A stretch of 64,000 nucleotides of DNA from Lunularia cruciata (Eukaryota; Streptophyta; Marchantiopsida; Lunulariales; Lunulariaceae): NCBI GenBank assembly GCA_948567375.1, contig OX419761.1, positions 15,414,243 through 15,478,242 on the forward strand, read 5' to 3'. Below are positions 1 to 12,590 of this stretch, one piece after another (position 1 is the stretch's first letter; each line of letters opens with the position of its first letter). The notes under the pieces were generated by a model that saw nothing but the letters and a program-made list of their open reading frames with translations, was not told where the DNA came from and did no database searches. A program made the translations under genes and the position numbers.

Positions 1-2579
1 AATTCGTAAGATGTGAGTGCGCATCTGTCATCTGTCCACCAGAGCCTCTAGATCAAGAGCATCCATTCAAGAACTGAGGATATTTGAATTCAACTGTCAT
101 GAGCACCTGCATCTCTTGGGTATCATACATCAAATGAACTTACTACGGGTACTCATTCTGCAGGCAGAGATTCTAGAATCAATTCGCTAACTTGCCTTCA
201 TGTTCAGATATTGTCACTATTTGGTGAGTAAATTGCAATTGAGATATCCATATGCACTGCATTACGCATCAGAAGGAGAGTAGATTCTCAAGAGATATCA
301 GAAGTCTAGCGACATGCTCCAAACGATGAAGTGCCACACATGGAATACTAAGGTAGAATGTTTCAGAGAGAGTGGCTTCAAAACATAAAGAATTCTGGAG
401 AGATATTTCAACAGCTAATTATCTTCGACTGCAATCTCGAAAGAGATTCCAGTTATTCGTGAAGATGTCTGGCCAGTTACATAAACATATTTCGACATCA
501 GCTGCATGAAATAATCATACCGTAGTACACTTAGCTTGTAACGCGCTGGCACTGGCCCAATTTTAGGCACTCCATACGATCCTCACAGAATTCATTTGCG
601 ACTGTTAAACACCGAAGATATCTGAGACTATTGCGAGAAGTTGGAGTTTAATTATTTGTCTCTTGGAGTTTATATTATTTGGAGTTTATATTAAAGCCAG
701 TCGGGGAGATGCGCAAAGTTTTCAGCCATCTTCGTCGACTTGTCTGGGCATGTCAAGCTGTCTGAGACTTCTTGGTAGACTAGCGAAAGACTCTAGCTCT
801 GAACATGCGAGTTGTCCAAGACATTCAGGTACTTTATCAACTGACTCAGAAACAGATCTTTTAATGATACAAGTTTTTACCTTTAAATCCTTATGTGCCA
901 CACATTGCCCCAACGAGTCGGGGAGATCTTCAAAGCATCCCGATAAGGACAATGTCGCAGGCAAACTCAACTGTCCCATGCTTGTTGGTAGGTTCAATAT
1001 TCATCTTACCTTGTATTCGGCCAGAATATCCTCGACATCGCGTGGCTGCCAAACTCCTCTCCTTGACTCTACATTTCCTTGTTGTGGTCTCGAGATCATC
1101 GTCCCCATAGCCCTCAGTTGTCGATGAATGTACGCTAAGGGGTATGGTTGTAGCTATTTGACAATCCGGATTTAAATGAGAGACCTCTCCACTAAATTGG
1201 TCAAACTTAACTGTATTGACATTCCACGGTGCTCTGTTTCCCCGCAGATTCACAGACAGTCAAATCATACTGGCGATGCACCATGTCAAATGAAGCCAAG
1301 TCCAGGAATATGGCTTTCCCTTCATCTCCTAAGCTGTTAAAGCTCACTCTGAGTTTTCCCACAACCTGTCCGGTTTACTTCCATCTATACATCCTGCTTC
1401 AAACATCCTACCAAGAGTGCCTGTCCAAATCTTTTCATGGTTTCGTCCACGTAAGGAACTGGCAATCACATGTAAAATGAGACGGAACCTTTCGCAGGTC
1501 TTCACAATCTGTTCTACCAACTCCTTGGGTATGTATTCTGAGTTGGGATTTTGAACACGAGCTTTGAATTGTGTCAGCGCATGCTTATGTAACAGGAAGG
1601 GAGAACATGTTCGACGAAACCACTTCTATCTTGTGAATTCGAGAGATTACTATCAAACGACTACCTTCTCTGTAAGACAGTACTTTCAAGCGATACATCA
1701 GATCGGTTGCATCATCATAATCACCCAGCATCAGTAGGACTTTCTTTCTCGGTAATAGTTTCAATGTCGCTCACTCATCCTGCACTCAACGCTGACTTGC
1801 TTCCCGTTGCCTTCGTACAAGTTTTCAACAACCAGATCCCAGAAATCTTTCTCAGTCTGAGTTTGTTGAAGAATTTCAATAAAACAGACATAGTATAGCT
1901 GGCTTTGGACTTTCATCAGAACTTGTTTCGCAAGTGTCGATTTTCCTAAACCACCCATTCCTACAAGCAGTATCCTCTTTGGTCCTGCCTCTGGCAACTT
2001 GAGCACTTTCATGAAGTCGCTGATATGATCTCCGCACTTGTTTATCCCATGAGGAAGTCCAAGATGATGCAGTAATGATACTTTTCTGGACTCCCGGTTT
2101 GTGGAAAAAAGAAAAGAGAACTAGGACAGATGAGGGAAAATATAAATACCAAGGATATGCGTTTGTTGGCAAACCCACAGAATCCCTGAAAATTTCCTCA
2201 ATATTACAAATTCCTTAATATCTGACTACTGAATATGATTGAGAATACTGACAACGTTCAGCACTTGAAAGATGCAAGTTATCATATTTCACACCATACC
2301 TCATCCTCACTGATAGTTTTCAGGAAATTAACCAGATGTTGGAAACTGTCAGACGTTTTATCCGCTGGCTTGCGGATAGTAAAATGATCTACTCCTTGAA
2401 TCATGAAAAAATAATCCATATCAACACGAGCAGATGCCTCTTCAACCAACTGTAAAGAGCCCCAATGGGAGATGCCGGGATGACTTTCCATATCTACGAC
2501 AAATGAGGACACCGACCATCTTGTTTAGTGAAAGTTATTTTCGGAAGTTCCACCTATTTCAGAAATGAGAGCAAATGCC

Positions 2580-3400
2580 GTTCAAAGAGCGGATCCAGTA
2601 CCCACTTAGTAGGGAACCGAGAACGTGCATACGAAGTGCAAGCATGAAGGTTTGCAAACTGAATTCAAGCTAATCTAAGCAAGGAAATAACATAATGAAA
2701 TAAGTGGAAATGATGGAAAGCAGGAACAGAATTGATACATTTCATAAAAAAGTACCTGCACAGAACTAGTATACATCATCGAATCAAAAGAATACAACCT
2801 GTTGGAACAGCAACATTGTATCTCAAACTGACAACAGAGTTGAGTTATCAAGCAAATATGAAGATCCAGTCGGAAGCATAGCGAAACATAGAGCGAATGG
2901 GACAAACATAGCTTTAGTGGACGATCGGTGGGATGGAGCGAAGTACGAGAGGAGTGGATTGGTATCTTGGCTGGTTGGCCCGAAGTGTGACATCATTGAG
3001 AAAAGGGGAGCAGAAGCTTCGAACGAGGGATCCAGAACCCACTAAGTATGGAACCGAGAAAGTGGGTATGAAACGTAAGCATGAACCTGTGTAAATCAAA
3101 ATGAATTGCATCTATCTAAGGAATGGAATTTAAAGAATCTAAGGCTATGAAGGTAAGAAGAAGTAAAGGCATAATTGATACATCTCATAGATAGTACCTA
3201 CAAAGAACTAGCATTCATCATATAATAACAACCAAAACATAACTGATTAAGCATCTGAAATTGTAAGCCGGGAAAGACCATCAAACAGAGAAACATCGAG
3301 CAAGGAGCAAAAGACGGTGCTTTCGTTTAGGATGGATGGAGGGAGAGAAGTGGATGGTCTCTTGGCCTCGTCGGAGCGAAGCCTGACATATTGTAGAACG
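2580..3400. repeat. Diverged tandem duplication, about 400-440 bp unit, inside HNL-A
   Basis: Two related units lie between the hydrolase exon and the next exon of HNL-A, where HNL-B has an intron of only 193 nt. The segment starting ggatccagtacccac near 2590 recurs as ggatccagaacccac near 3028. The segment ending in gtgtgacat near 2985 recurs near 3385. The differing offsets (about 438 and 400) show indels. No coding content is recognised. The rest of 2520-4620 holds nothing else I can name. Confidence 0.6.
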
Positions 3401-4704
3401 GAATACAGGGCCCGTAGTAAACAAACCAGTAATCGTAAGACCCGTGAGACTGGAGAAAACATGAGATAATGAACCAGGTACGAGAAGTAAATCCCTCACA
3501 ACCATTATTCACACATAGTGGTGAGCAAGCTCTCAGGTTAGTTTGCATCTGCAAGCGACTATTAATCTACCAAAAGTACCGTCATTGATTACTCAGAGTA
3601 GAATAGATTTGATCAATATTGATGTCATAGCGCGGGTAAGTGTAAAAAAAAAGTTGTCCCAAGCTTCCTTAACCCTCAAAGAACTGTTTATGAGTACTAA
3701 GTTTACCCCGGCTTGTTCTATATCAACATGAGTCTATCAACACTTAACACCAAAAGGAAGTAGCAAAAGTTTCGTAAGAATTCCGCACGGAATAGGAATG
3801 ACCTCGTCAGTGCCCCCTATCGTCTCCAGAAATCGGGGTAGGGTAGTAGTTTCAAAAACTCTACGTACCGAAGTTCTGTCTGCTCAATGAGTGTACCAGG
3901 GCAAACTCGGTTAATTCCTACGAAGGGTTTGCTCTATGGGACGGAGGGGGAAGGGGAGGCAAAGTATAGTTCTGACCTTCCCTTATTATTTCGCATTCCT
4001 ATCGTTCCAAATGATTCTTAAACAGTAACAGTGAGGAGGCAGCAAGAGGTAATGTTGGAGAGATTGATAAAACGGTGCAGCAGAGCAGCAAATATATGGT
4101 GGAAGGGGCAGAAAAGGCGAGAACATACTTGGGATTTTTTATCTTTAAACTGAAAGCAGTAAAACAAGTAGAGAATGGAAGGTAGACACATTTAAGAATG
4201 GTATACTGAGTGGTCTTTGTTAGCGTATCCGGATAAGAAACCATTACTTAAGGATTTCACCTATGTGCTTAATAGCTCGGAAATATTGCATAACAGCAAC
4301 GAAACAATACGGTATTCGAAGCAGAAACCAAGGAAAATATTAAACTTTTTTAGGAGCATCAGCACTCTTACAGGAGACCCGATGTCAGAGCAAACCCGAT
4401 GTGTGAGTCAGTGACTAGAAGAAGTCCTTAAGTACCTCATATTTTTTACTCCTAGGCCTAGTGGTGGGCCCAATTTTACTGTCAAATGAGGTCGACTGAT
4501 CAGAGAAAGGTGCTTAAGAGTAATGACCAAAAGAAATTCCCCGCGTAGCATGTATTCTCTCAAAATTATCTACACGAGTAATCGACACAAAATAAACACC
4601 ATTGGTGTATATGACAATTCTCACATGTTTACATACACACAATATCGATAACAATGCCTACCTGCTTCGAAATAGCTTCCCACGATAAGTACAAGAACGA
4701 TTAC

Positions 4705-5341
4705 CTTGGATAATCTGCTGAGTACTCCCGGTCCAGTTGGGAGTTGAGACTCATCCGCTTCCAGAATGCCGTATGTCTTCCAGTCATATTGATTCCGCAA
4801 CTTTGTAAAATCCTCATTCACTCTAGGAGCTCCATGTACTCGAGTAAAAGTTATTTTCGCTTTGTGGAGGACTCCAAGCGCATTCTTGAACCCGATTGAG
4901 CAACCCCGTAAAAGAACAGTCCTCGTCCATTTCTCAAGAAATTGAGATATCCACCGATTCCAGAGATTGCGATTGCGCTCGCTCTCAGGCATATCTTTTT
5001 CATCACCACTCCACCCAAACAGTGACCGACTAAAACAACTGGACATTTCTGACCAACCTTTCCAAATTCGATCAGAGATCGGGCAAGGAATTCCCCCGTG
5101 CCATACATATCCATGCTTCCACGTGAAGCAGAAGTTTGGAGACTGGAATCCTGAGAGAATGCGAGCTTGAGGGTAATGCTGCACAAGCCATGTATAGCCA
5201 TGCTGAGTTGTCTAGGGGCATCGACGTTGGGATGAACGCATCTTCACAATCTCCCCGTGAATGACCATGGAAGAATATTATTTCCAGGGTAGTCGGTCCG
5301 ACTGCAGGTGTGTATAATTCATAAACCGCATCAAAACCCAA
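4705..5341 (-). pseudogene. HNL-A hydrolase exon, frameshifted
   Basis: Serine-hydrolase-like exon (SERAC1/PGAP1-like alpha/beta fold) of HNL-A. Conserved pieces in order are IIFFHGH, the nucleophile elbow LVGHCLGG (codon TGT at 5019-5021, so Cys instead of the usual Ser), GLFFYG, and LRNQYDWKTYG near the end. The donor AAG|GTAATC is at 4705. The exon is 637 nt long against 669 nt in both HNL-B and HNL-C, and reading it needs three frames, so it cannot encode a folded domain. Confidence 0.8.
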
Positions 5342-5559
5342 CTGCAAACCCAGCAAACTTTCATTGTTAGCAAAGAAACTCGAACCGAACAGGTGCTGTA
5401 ATGATCAAAGAGATTGCGCCGAACTCGAATTTGAACAGCCGATTTGGTTATGAGAGATTACATACACAGTGAACCCTTTCCTTTTTCGGGTTGGATTAAC
5501 CAGCCCGTTTGCGAAAAGGATAACTGGTGTCATGGGCCTAGAACTTGAGGTCGCCATTG

Positions 5560-6250
5560 ACAGTGCTGTCGTTCAGTTCCGACTGTCCAAAATTGTCTGT
5601 GGCCTATCGCAATATCGTGAGCTGATATGTATCACAATCTATGTTCCAAAAGCTTTTAGTTCCTCCTCTCACGTCCATTGCAAGTAGAATTCCTGAAATC
5701 TAACCTATTTTCACCAGACTGTCCAAAAGCAACAAATTGAACGCTGTTGTGAGTTTCAGAAGCTGTGATGATAATCGCACTGCACGTACTAATCCAATGC
5801 TAGTGTAAACGTTTACGTGACAGGATGGTAATCGTACACTGAGGGGGGGCATCAAGCTCACAGGGTGACAAACATGGAACAGGAACACTCGACAACACAA
5901 ACATACGCACATTTTGATGGTGCAATTGAATCCGACTTATACAAAACGACCAATTAAAATATGAAAGCATTTAGAGACTACGTTCCCAAATTTTGGATGT
6001 TTGTACTAGCGGATACAGAGAAATGAAGTTTCAAATTACCCTGGTTACGTCCGTGAACCAATCGCGGAAGATGATTCTGATCAGAGGATCGGAATTAGTA
6101 ACTTCACGAGTTCCATATAATCGTCCCGGTAAAACCGGTAAGAAGGTTCGGATTTTCTATTTCTATTGCGATATTATTTTGTATTGCGCGGATGACATGC
6201 AAACAAATGATGGAAGCGGAAAACCCTCAAGTTCCGAAGAGCTTAACACC
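5560..6250. other. Unassigned spacer
   Basis: Flank upstream of the HNL-A first exon. I see no coding homology. The sequence is not related to the upstream flanks of HNL-B and HNL-C, which resemble each other. A G-rich run lies near 5840. Confidence 0.4.
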
Positions 6251-6840
6251 AGCATCGCCTGCCGAGAAGAAGAGTAAATTCTCCTGGTCATAAAAGTGTT
6301 CAAAGAGTGAGTGGAAGCAACAGTAGAGATAGAGATAGGTGCAAAAGTCTTCGGACGTTGTTGGGCAGACTCTGCCTGTAGCCTTGAATTACAAAACTGT
6401 AGCGTTGTCTGTCACTACGTTTGCCTCACCTTTCTGTTTCTGTGCGTAATATCAAGTGTGCACAGGATCTATCACTTCTTACAAAACAGCGTGTCTACAA
6501 AGTTGGTTGGAATCAGCGTTATTTAAATTTCACACATGCAATTACTTTAAAAGAATCAACAGGTCTGGTTGTGGAGTTCGATTCTTGACTTCGACTAATA
6601 ATTATAATGTCCACAAAAGTAAGCCTGTAAAAAGGTCTCGAAGGGCTACGTATCTTTCCTTGCTGCTTTATGCGAAAGACACGTTGAGTGAGATGTTTAG
6701 GCTTGTTCGGTAGTGGCTTGAAATTTAACGACGTTGTTTCTTTTTACAAGGAGAGGCGCAAAAGAAGTGCAGGGACTCACTCAACTCCCCATAACATGAA
6801 TATGGTGGTGCTCTTTTCAGCAATTTTGTATATTTGTTGT
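6250..6840 (+). repeat. Dispersed repeat R1, copy 1
   Basis: Member of a repeat family with further copies near 48140, 50985 and 53700, all in the same orientation. Shared landmarks in order are agtcttcgga plus gttgttg, acaaaactgtag, gattacgtt or variants, tatcacttctta, ctataaagctggtt or variants, and the ending ctcacaacatgaatatggtggtg. This copy is diverged and runs directly into the left end of the D1 block. The TGTTGGG-like start of the core suggests an LTR or other terminal part of a retroelement, but I cannot define both ends. Confidence 0.55.
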
Positions 6841-7029
6841 CTGTATTTATATATTCTATATCTCCGTATTATAAATGCTGATATCCTGCAAGATTTATTA
6901 AATGCATCATGTCCTAATTGTTATACTTAAAGAGCCAAGTTTCATAACATCTGAGTTATCACATTAAAGCGGAAGAATGCAACGAGAACATGGATACATG
7001 AAGTGCCAAGTGACGTAAAAGCGTCAACT

Positions 7030-7560
7030 AAAACTCAACTAAGCGTGTGAGAGGTGTCGAAATGACGCAGAAGAAGAAGCTGTCCAGACAAGTAGCTCGA
7101 AGTTCTGTAAGTGGATGAAAACCGTTACCAGTCCACTTGTCGCTAAAGCCTGCAGGAGCCATCGCCAGAGCAGTAGAAGATCGAGATTACAAGAGTTGGG
7201 GAAATCCGGGCCCTTGCTCGTCGGCGACAGGTCGGAAGACCACGGGCTCCTGGAACCCTCGAGAGAGAAGATGAATGCCATGCAGAATGGTGGAAATCTG
7301 TATGATTCTTTGCTGTGTCTGTTTACGGAACGGATTTTGTTAACTCTTTGGTTCCGATCACGGAAGCCCAGAAGTCGCAGGTTTCAAATGATGCTGAAAC
7401 TCGAACCAGATTTGGTTGGACTTGCCTCATATTTTGGCTATGGAGCCGATACTAGAGATTTGACATCTACACGCATGGAACATGTTACAAACACCGCTGT
7501 AACACCCGTCTCTTTCTCAATTGCCTATGTGACTATTTCACGTAACTCCTACGAATAAGA
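7030..7560. repeat. RLP 3'-flank module M, copy 1
   Basis: Sequence that accompanies every RLP copy on its 3' side. Landmarks are gatcgagattaca, a C/G-rich stretch with ctcgtcgg, atgcagaatggtgg, gttccgatcacggaagcc and ttttggctatggagc. Further copies lie at 32360-32930, 55850-56410 and, with an expanded unit, 60660-61390; a truncated one ends at 28140. Plus-strand reading frames exist but stop codons and frame use differ between copies, so I do not call it a gene. Confidence 0.55.
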
Positions 7561-7929
7561 CTAAGTTTTCCCGGCCCGACGTTCATAACAAGTACTAGAG
7601 GGACTCATGAAGTAGAATGATCTGGAGCATCTCTGTCATGTTCTGATTATCTGAGGGAGTTGGCACCAACATAGCTTGCATCTATTCCAGTTGACCAATA
7701 GTACATCAGTAACTCGTCGCATTGATCTCATAAATGTCTTGCAAAGCATCCATCCCGTATACCAAAGAGAGAAGATATGTAATTTGACATCAATATTATG
7801 CATGAGTTTAGAAAGTCAATTAAGTGAATGGATGCTTTGCAAGTTAACGGGAAACTCATTTTCCTGCAGCGGTGGAATTTGGACATCATATCTCAATGCA
7901 GACAAATTCGTAGAAGAAAATAGAAGAAA

Positions 7930-10560
7930 ATAGTGAACTGTTGACAGTCTTAAAAAGATTGAACTGTCCTGAAAAGGATATGTATATAGAAACCCCATAC
8001 ATATGTGGCCTCGGCGATCCGTTGAACATGAACTGTCTTAATCGTTTTGAACCAAAGAAGACCGCTACTGAGACCTTAAAGCCTACTACGACTCCCACTA
8101 AAACTGCAGGAAAGGAGACCAGGTCATTGATCCTCCGTGGCAATATGTCATTAATATCCTTAGTTCTCGACGCTGCAGGATTGGCTTTCCCTGGTTTCGG
8201 AGACTCTCTACATGGGTCCAAGGGCAAACCGCAGAGTCCAGGATTTCCTTCGAACATTGACGTCTTCATCGATTGAAGTTGGGCAGAAGTAGGAATCGAC
8301 CCTTCGAGATCGTTGAAGCTCACATTGAGCTAACTCAAATTCGTAAACTGCGCAAAGCTTACCGGTATTCACCCTGTCAGGTCACTATCAGAAAGATCCA
8401 AGAATTCCAACCTGGTGAGATTTGAGAGGCTGGAAGGTATGGACCCTTCAAACCTGTTGCCGGAAAGAGTCAAGTACAACATTCTGCGTAGACTGCCCAA
8501 GGCCTCAGGAATGGGACCGATGAAATGGGTTCGCGATATTTCGAAGGAAGTTCGATGCAATATCAGGTACTCCAGGTGGAGATCTTGGGCTTCAGTAAAC
8601 ACCACCAACCTTTCCTTAAGGACCTCGCCACTGTTGAAGCTAATGCAGTTTTCACTGATAAGTGAAACCTTGCAACTTTGATAAGCGTTCTTTGGGGGCA
8701 CCGTAAAACCTATAGTTTGACAGGTCCAGAACCTGGAGATTGGTCAGCAACGCAATCCAACTGGGAAATCCACCCGTCAAGTTGTTGGATCCTACCAGAA
8801 GAGCTCGGAGCGATTTTGTTGAATATTGTAAACTTGACGTTATTGCTAAATCGAGCAATGACAAATTTCTACAATCACCTAAGGAAGCAGGAATTGGACC
8901 GCTGATCAGATTGTTTGCAACTGCGTGAATTTCCAGTGAGCTCCCTTCCCCACCGGCACTTCTTGGCAGGAGTCCATTGATTCTATCATGGCTAAGTCCG
9001 AGTCGAACTAACGAGAATAAATCGCGACGTTATGCGATATATGACCTTCCAGCTGATTGTCGGACATCTCAAGATTTTCCAGAGCGTGTAGAGAGGAACC
9101 CAAATTTCTAGGAATAATGCCAGAAAGCTGATTTCCAAACAGCAGCAATCATGTCAGGTTCTTTAAGCTACCGAGGCTGAACGGTATCGATCCTGAAAGC
9201 AGATTTCGATGGAGATACAAAGTTTCCAATGACGAGCAATTACCCAGATACCCGAGAATGAAACCTGTGATTCGATTACTTGACAGCCCGAGAGCGAGCA
9301 ACCTCCAAAGTTGCCCAAACGATGAGGGGATGGTACCTGTAAATCTATTGTCCTCCAGGTACATAGACCGGAACTCTATCAATCTCCCCAGCTCTGACGC
9401 TATCTCTCCTGCCAAGTTGTTTACAGCCAGATCAAGCCGCTGTAGCTCGGAGCAATTTAGTAGGGAAACTGGAATGCTACCAGTGAGTTCGTCCTCATAA
9501 AGGATAAGATTCTTCAAACCTTTTAACTGCCCTAGCTCCAGATGAACCTTGCTCCTCAGCTTGTTTATACACAGATCAAGTGTCTGCAACCTCCTACAAT
9601 TTGCTAATGAGATGGGAATAGTACCTGTAAGTTCATTGTCAAAGAACGACAAGTGTTGCACCTGTTTTAAATCCCCAAGCTCTGATGGTATCCCTCCCGT
9701 CAAATTATTTTCCGACAAATCCTTAACTTGGAGCAATTGCTTAACGTAGTGGGAATCAAAACTTTAGGTCCATTGTCGTACAAGTATAAATATTGCAGTT
9801 CTCCTAATTCTCCTAGTTCTGATGGAATCCTCCAGGTCAAGGTGTTCTCGAACAAGGCGAGTGATTGTAACCTGGAGCAACTGCCCAAAGAAGCGGGTAT
9901 TTCTCCTGTCTGTGTATTGCCGTCCGACCACAAGCGTTGCAACACGGCCAACTCCCCGAGATCCGTTCGGTATCTTCCCGGTCAGGTACTTTTTGGCTAG
10001 AACTAGGCGCTGCAGCTTGGAACATCGGATCAGAGAAAGTGGAATCTCCCCTCTTAGCATATTTCCATATGGCGCCAAAATTCTCAGTTCTATCATAACA
10101 CCAATCTCCGTTGGGATTAGACCTGTCAGGCTGTGTTGGGACAAATCAAGTACTTCCACCTTGGCACAATTCCCTAAAGACTTGGGAAGAGATCCTGACA
10201 ATGAGTTGTTGGATAGATTTAGTAGTTGAAGGAGAGGAAGATTGCACAACACGAATGGAGCTCACCACGCAATTTCATGCCACTCAAATTGATACTCAAA
10301 ACTTCACCGGAAGAAACCTTGCACTATATCCCCTTCGAGAAGCAAGGACTCGTTTGGTCTGCCTTCCAATTTGAGAGTTCCTCATTCGAATCGTTGATAG
10401 AATTCTTGAACTTCATCAAAATCTCTACCTCAGACGATGCTGATATAGGTGGTGGTGATGGGCCGGTAAGTGCACCGCTTGCAAGATTACGGAATGCATT
10501 CGATTCAGGAGAGTTAGGTGGAAAAGGAACCATGCCAGAACATTTTCTCTGCCTCATGAC
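7930..10560 (-). pseudogene. RLP-D1: broken LRR receptor-like protein
   Basis: Remnant of an extracellular LRR receptor-like protein. In order: an LRR N-terminal cap (EILMKFKNSINDSNEELSNW followed by a Cys, about 10440-10340); about fifteen plant-type LRRs with the LTGxIPxxLG core (10250-8400); the C-terminal cap GNPGLCGLPLDPC (about 8245); and one membrane segment (FPAVLVGVVVGFKVSVAVFF, about 8119-8050) with a short basic tail. No kinase motif is seen. Lesions include a TAG after the N-terminal cap, a frameshift near 9965, a TGA after LKNLT near 9150 and a one-base deletion near 9020. Neighbouring pieces lie in different frames. Typical RLPs bind ligands at the cell surface; this copy cannot make one. 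Confidence 0.85.
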
Positions 10561-10919
10561 AATAGAAACTGTCATTTCCTGTTATCATGCCGCGCACGAG
10601 CTCTGTGTTCCCCATCTTTATACACTGATGGATCAAAACCGTATAGACATAAACAAACCGGAGAGTCTCCAAATAGATGAATCCTGCTCCGATAGCCATT
10701 CCATGTGCTTCGCAACGCTTCATTCTAATACAAGTTTGGCGTATTCACTAAAGAAATTAGAGCTCCTGAATCTGTTTATTGTCGCATCAACCTCTTCTTC
10801 GGCGTTACTATTCTGGAGTACATCAACTCCATCACAGGTAGTATTTGTAATGCATATGCCTCATACATGCCTCCTCATACATGTGTCTTCAAGATATCGG
10901 TACGAAGAATAGCCATAAG

Positions 10920-12590
10920 TTAACTTTGCTATTGCACCGGACATTGCTTTTAGTAACAAGGAAAGGTTACAAATTCCCATATGTAAATTAATATCCGGTG
11001 AATGTTGCTGATGTGGTAAGAGTTTGAGTTTGGCGAGTCTATTTTATGGGTTTCCACAGTTTTTACTCTTGATTTGATTTTTGTAGTGGTTTTAAGCATG
11101 AGAATACTCCCGTGTTTCCGTCTAAGTGCTTCTTAGATGTACATCTTCCTCCACATATTACCTCATGTTTTCGTGTGACATTATACATTGATTAGAATAG
11201 CATTTTGGAAATGAAATTGCTGTTAGAACTAATATTTGTAATAAAGTAATATTAATCATAGAGATCGTTCTCTTTACAGTAATCATAAGGGAATATAGCC
11301 TATACCGTTGGAAACTTATTCTTGTTATTTGATACGATTTTATTTCATTTTTAGAATACATTAAAGGTTATGTTTTCCCTAGATTATCCATAAAATATAT
11401 ATATAGCTACATATATATTCAATCTTTTTATTTTTTTTCTTATACCATTATCCATATATTAAGTATAGTATTATATATATAGTAAGCTTCTAGTAAATCT
11501 TGGTGTGTAAATGTATATGTATAGCTTTTTAGTGTAATTTTTGGTATATTATATTTAATGAAGTTAAAATTTCTGTTATAGAGAGCAGTGCTTAGATCTT
11601 GGCTTATGCTTTGTAGTTGAGTGAGGGATATTCTTATCATGATTTACCATAGCATATCACAATCTTTCTAGAATTATCATTGAAATATTTGTGACAAACA
11701 AGGTCAAGATTCTCTTCAGAAAGAGAGTGAAACTAGAGTTCAGCTTCATAATTTTCAGTTAAGTAATAATTTTGATTATAAAGTTCCTTATAATTAATTT
11801 TCTATGTAAAATATTATATATACCAGATTACCACTTACTTGGGTTTGTTTGGAAAGAACCAAAAAGTTACTACGCTGGATTTGAACACTTCTCCATTTAA
11901 TATTTATCTTTATCCTGGCCACTTAACAAAGTTGGAAGTGACGGACCTTAGGCTTAATATGACGTCGAATGAGGAGAAAATCAAGGATTTTAAAAAGTCA
12001 TAATTCAATTGACATTCTACCTAATACCTATTACAAGTTAAGACATGATTACTTCTTTAATAAGATGACGTGAATCAGATTTTTTATAGTATATTAAACA
12101 TCATAATCTTCAATCCTACTGGTTATCATAGTCAAATTAAAAAGACTATCAAAATGTATAATTGATCAAACCGTACCAAGGACAAAAGGCAAAATTGTCA
12201 TCTTCATTCTATATCTACGTAGACTTCCTCGTTGGAGGTTTTGTCGCTTTTCAAATTGTATATTGCATCACTAGCGAACAAATTGGAGGCGCTTTCTTAC
12301 CAACTAAAGTGGTGTGAAGTTGGCTCTGCTCGATCCCACCCAAAGCACAATTCCACCGTAGTTAAAGAAATATACTATTGAAATTGAAGGAAGAAAGTCT
12401 TCAATCTGGCGCAATACAATAAAAAAGATATAAAGGTAAAGATATATATTTATATAAATATTTTTTATCCATATAGTGGTGAATATCGTTTTCTTTCCTT
12501 TTTACTATTTCTACATGTGAAATCTCGTACGTAAACATGTATTTAGAAACGGACCATCAAGTCAAATAATATACCCTAAAGGAAACGAGA
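10920..12590. other. AT-rich upstream flank of RLP-D1
   Basis: No coding sequence is recognised. The stretch is AT-rich, with TA runs near 11395-11415 and 11470-11480. It is alignable over its length with 36500-38125, so it is part of the duplicated block and would contain the promoter of the ancestral RLP. I cannot place a promoter element with confidence. Confidence 0.5.

Larger units (their letters stand above)
1..5557 (-). pseudogene. HNL-A: decayed alpha/beta-hydrolase-NB-ARC-LRR (NLR) gene
   Basis: Remnant of the same gene type as HNL-B, read right to left. A short first exon starts at an ATG at 5557 (MATSSS, matching MAASSS in HNL-B). The hydrolase exon (about 5341-4705) has the FFHG and GHCLGG motifs but is spread over several frames. 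The exon with the GVDHFTI histidine is about 2497-2300, with a frameshift at its start. The NB-ARC (about 2093-1010) keeps the P-loop GMGGLGKST near 1930 but is frameshifted soon after. LRR remnants run from about 995 to 430. The acceptor before the NB-ARC reads GG instead of AG (2094-2095). The start of intron 4 runs straight into mid-LRR sequence, so about 2.9 kb present in HNL-B is missing. Positions 1-430 match the 3' flank of HNL-B at 19050-19480. Clearly non-functional; the family assignment is secure. Confidence 0.85.
6800..12590. repeat. Segmental duplication, copy 1 (RLP-D1 block)
   Basis: This stretch matches 32160-38128 almost throughout: the 3' flank, the whole RLP pseudogene and the AT-rich upstream flank. 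The left end aligns at gcaattttgtatatttgttg (about 6820 against 32185). The right end aligns at ataccctaaaggaaa (about 12570 against 38115). Past 12590 the two copies differ completely: here unassigned sequence follows, in copy 2 HNL-C follows. Copy 2 has about 330 bp in its 3' flank (32940-33270) that are absent here. Confidence 0.8.

Noticed and set aside
663-1127. 154-codon plus-strand open frame at the window start
   Set aside because: It is the antisense of the HNL-A LRR and NB-ARC remnant; the same kind of shadow recurs at 20251-20652, 21022-21681, 22905-23186 and 33597-33929.
7115-7558. 147-codon plus-strand frame, with a similar one at 32419-32817
   Set aside because: Copies shift between frames and have different stops, so it behaves as non-coding module M and not as a gene.
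7030-7930. Possible kinase domain downstream of RLP-D1
   Set aside because: I looked for VAVK, HRDLK and DFG motifs in the 3' flanks of all three RLPs and found none, so they are called receptor-like proteins, not kinases.
9822-10912. Plus-strand frames of 135 and 228 codons
   Set aside because: They overlap RLP-D1 LRRs and its upstream flank on the other strand and show no protein family features; the D2 equivalents are not conserved in frame.
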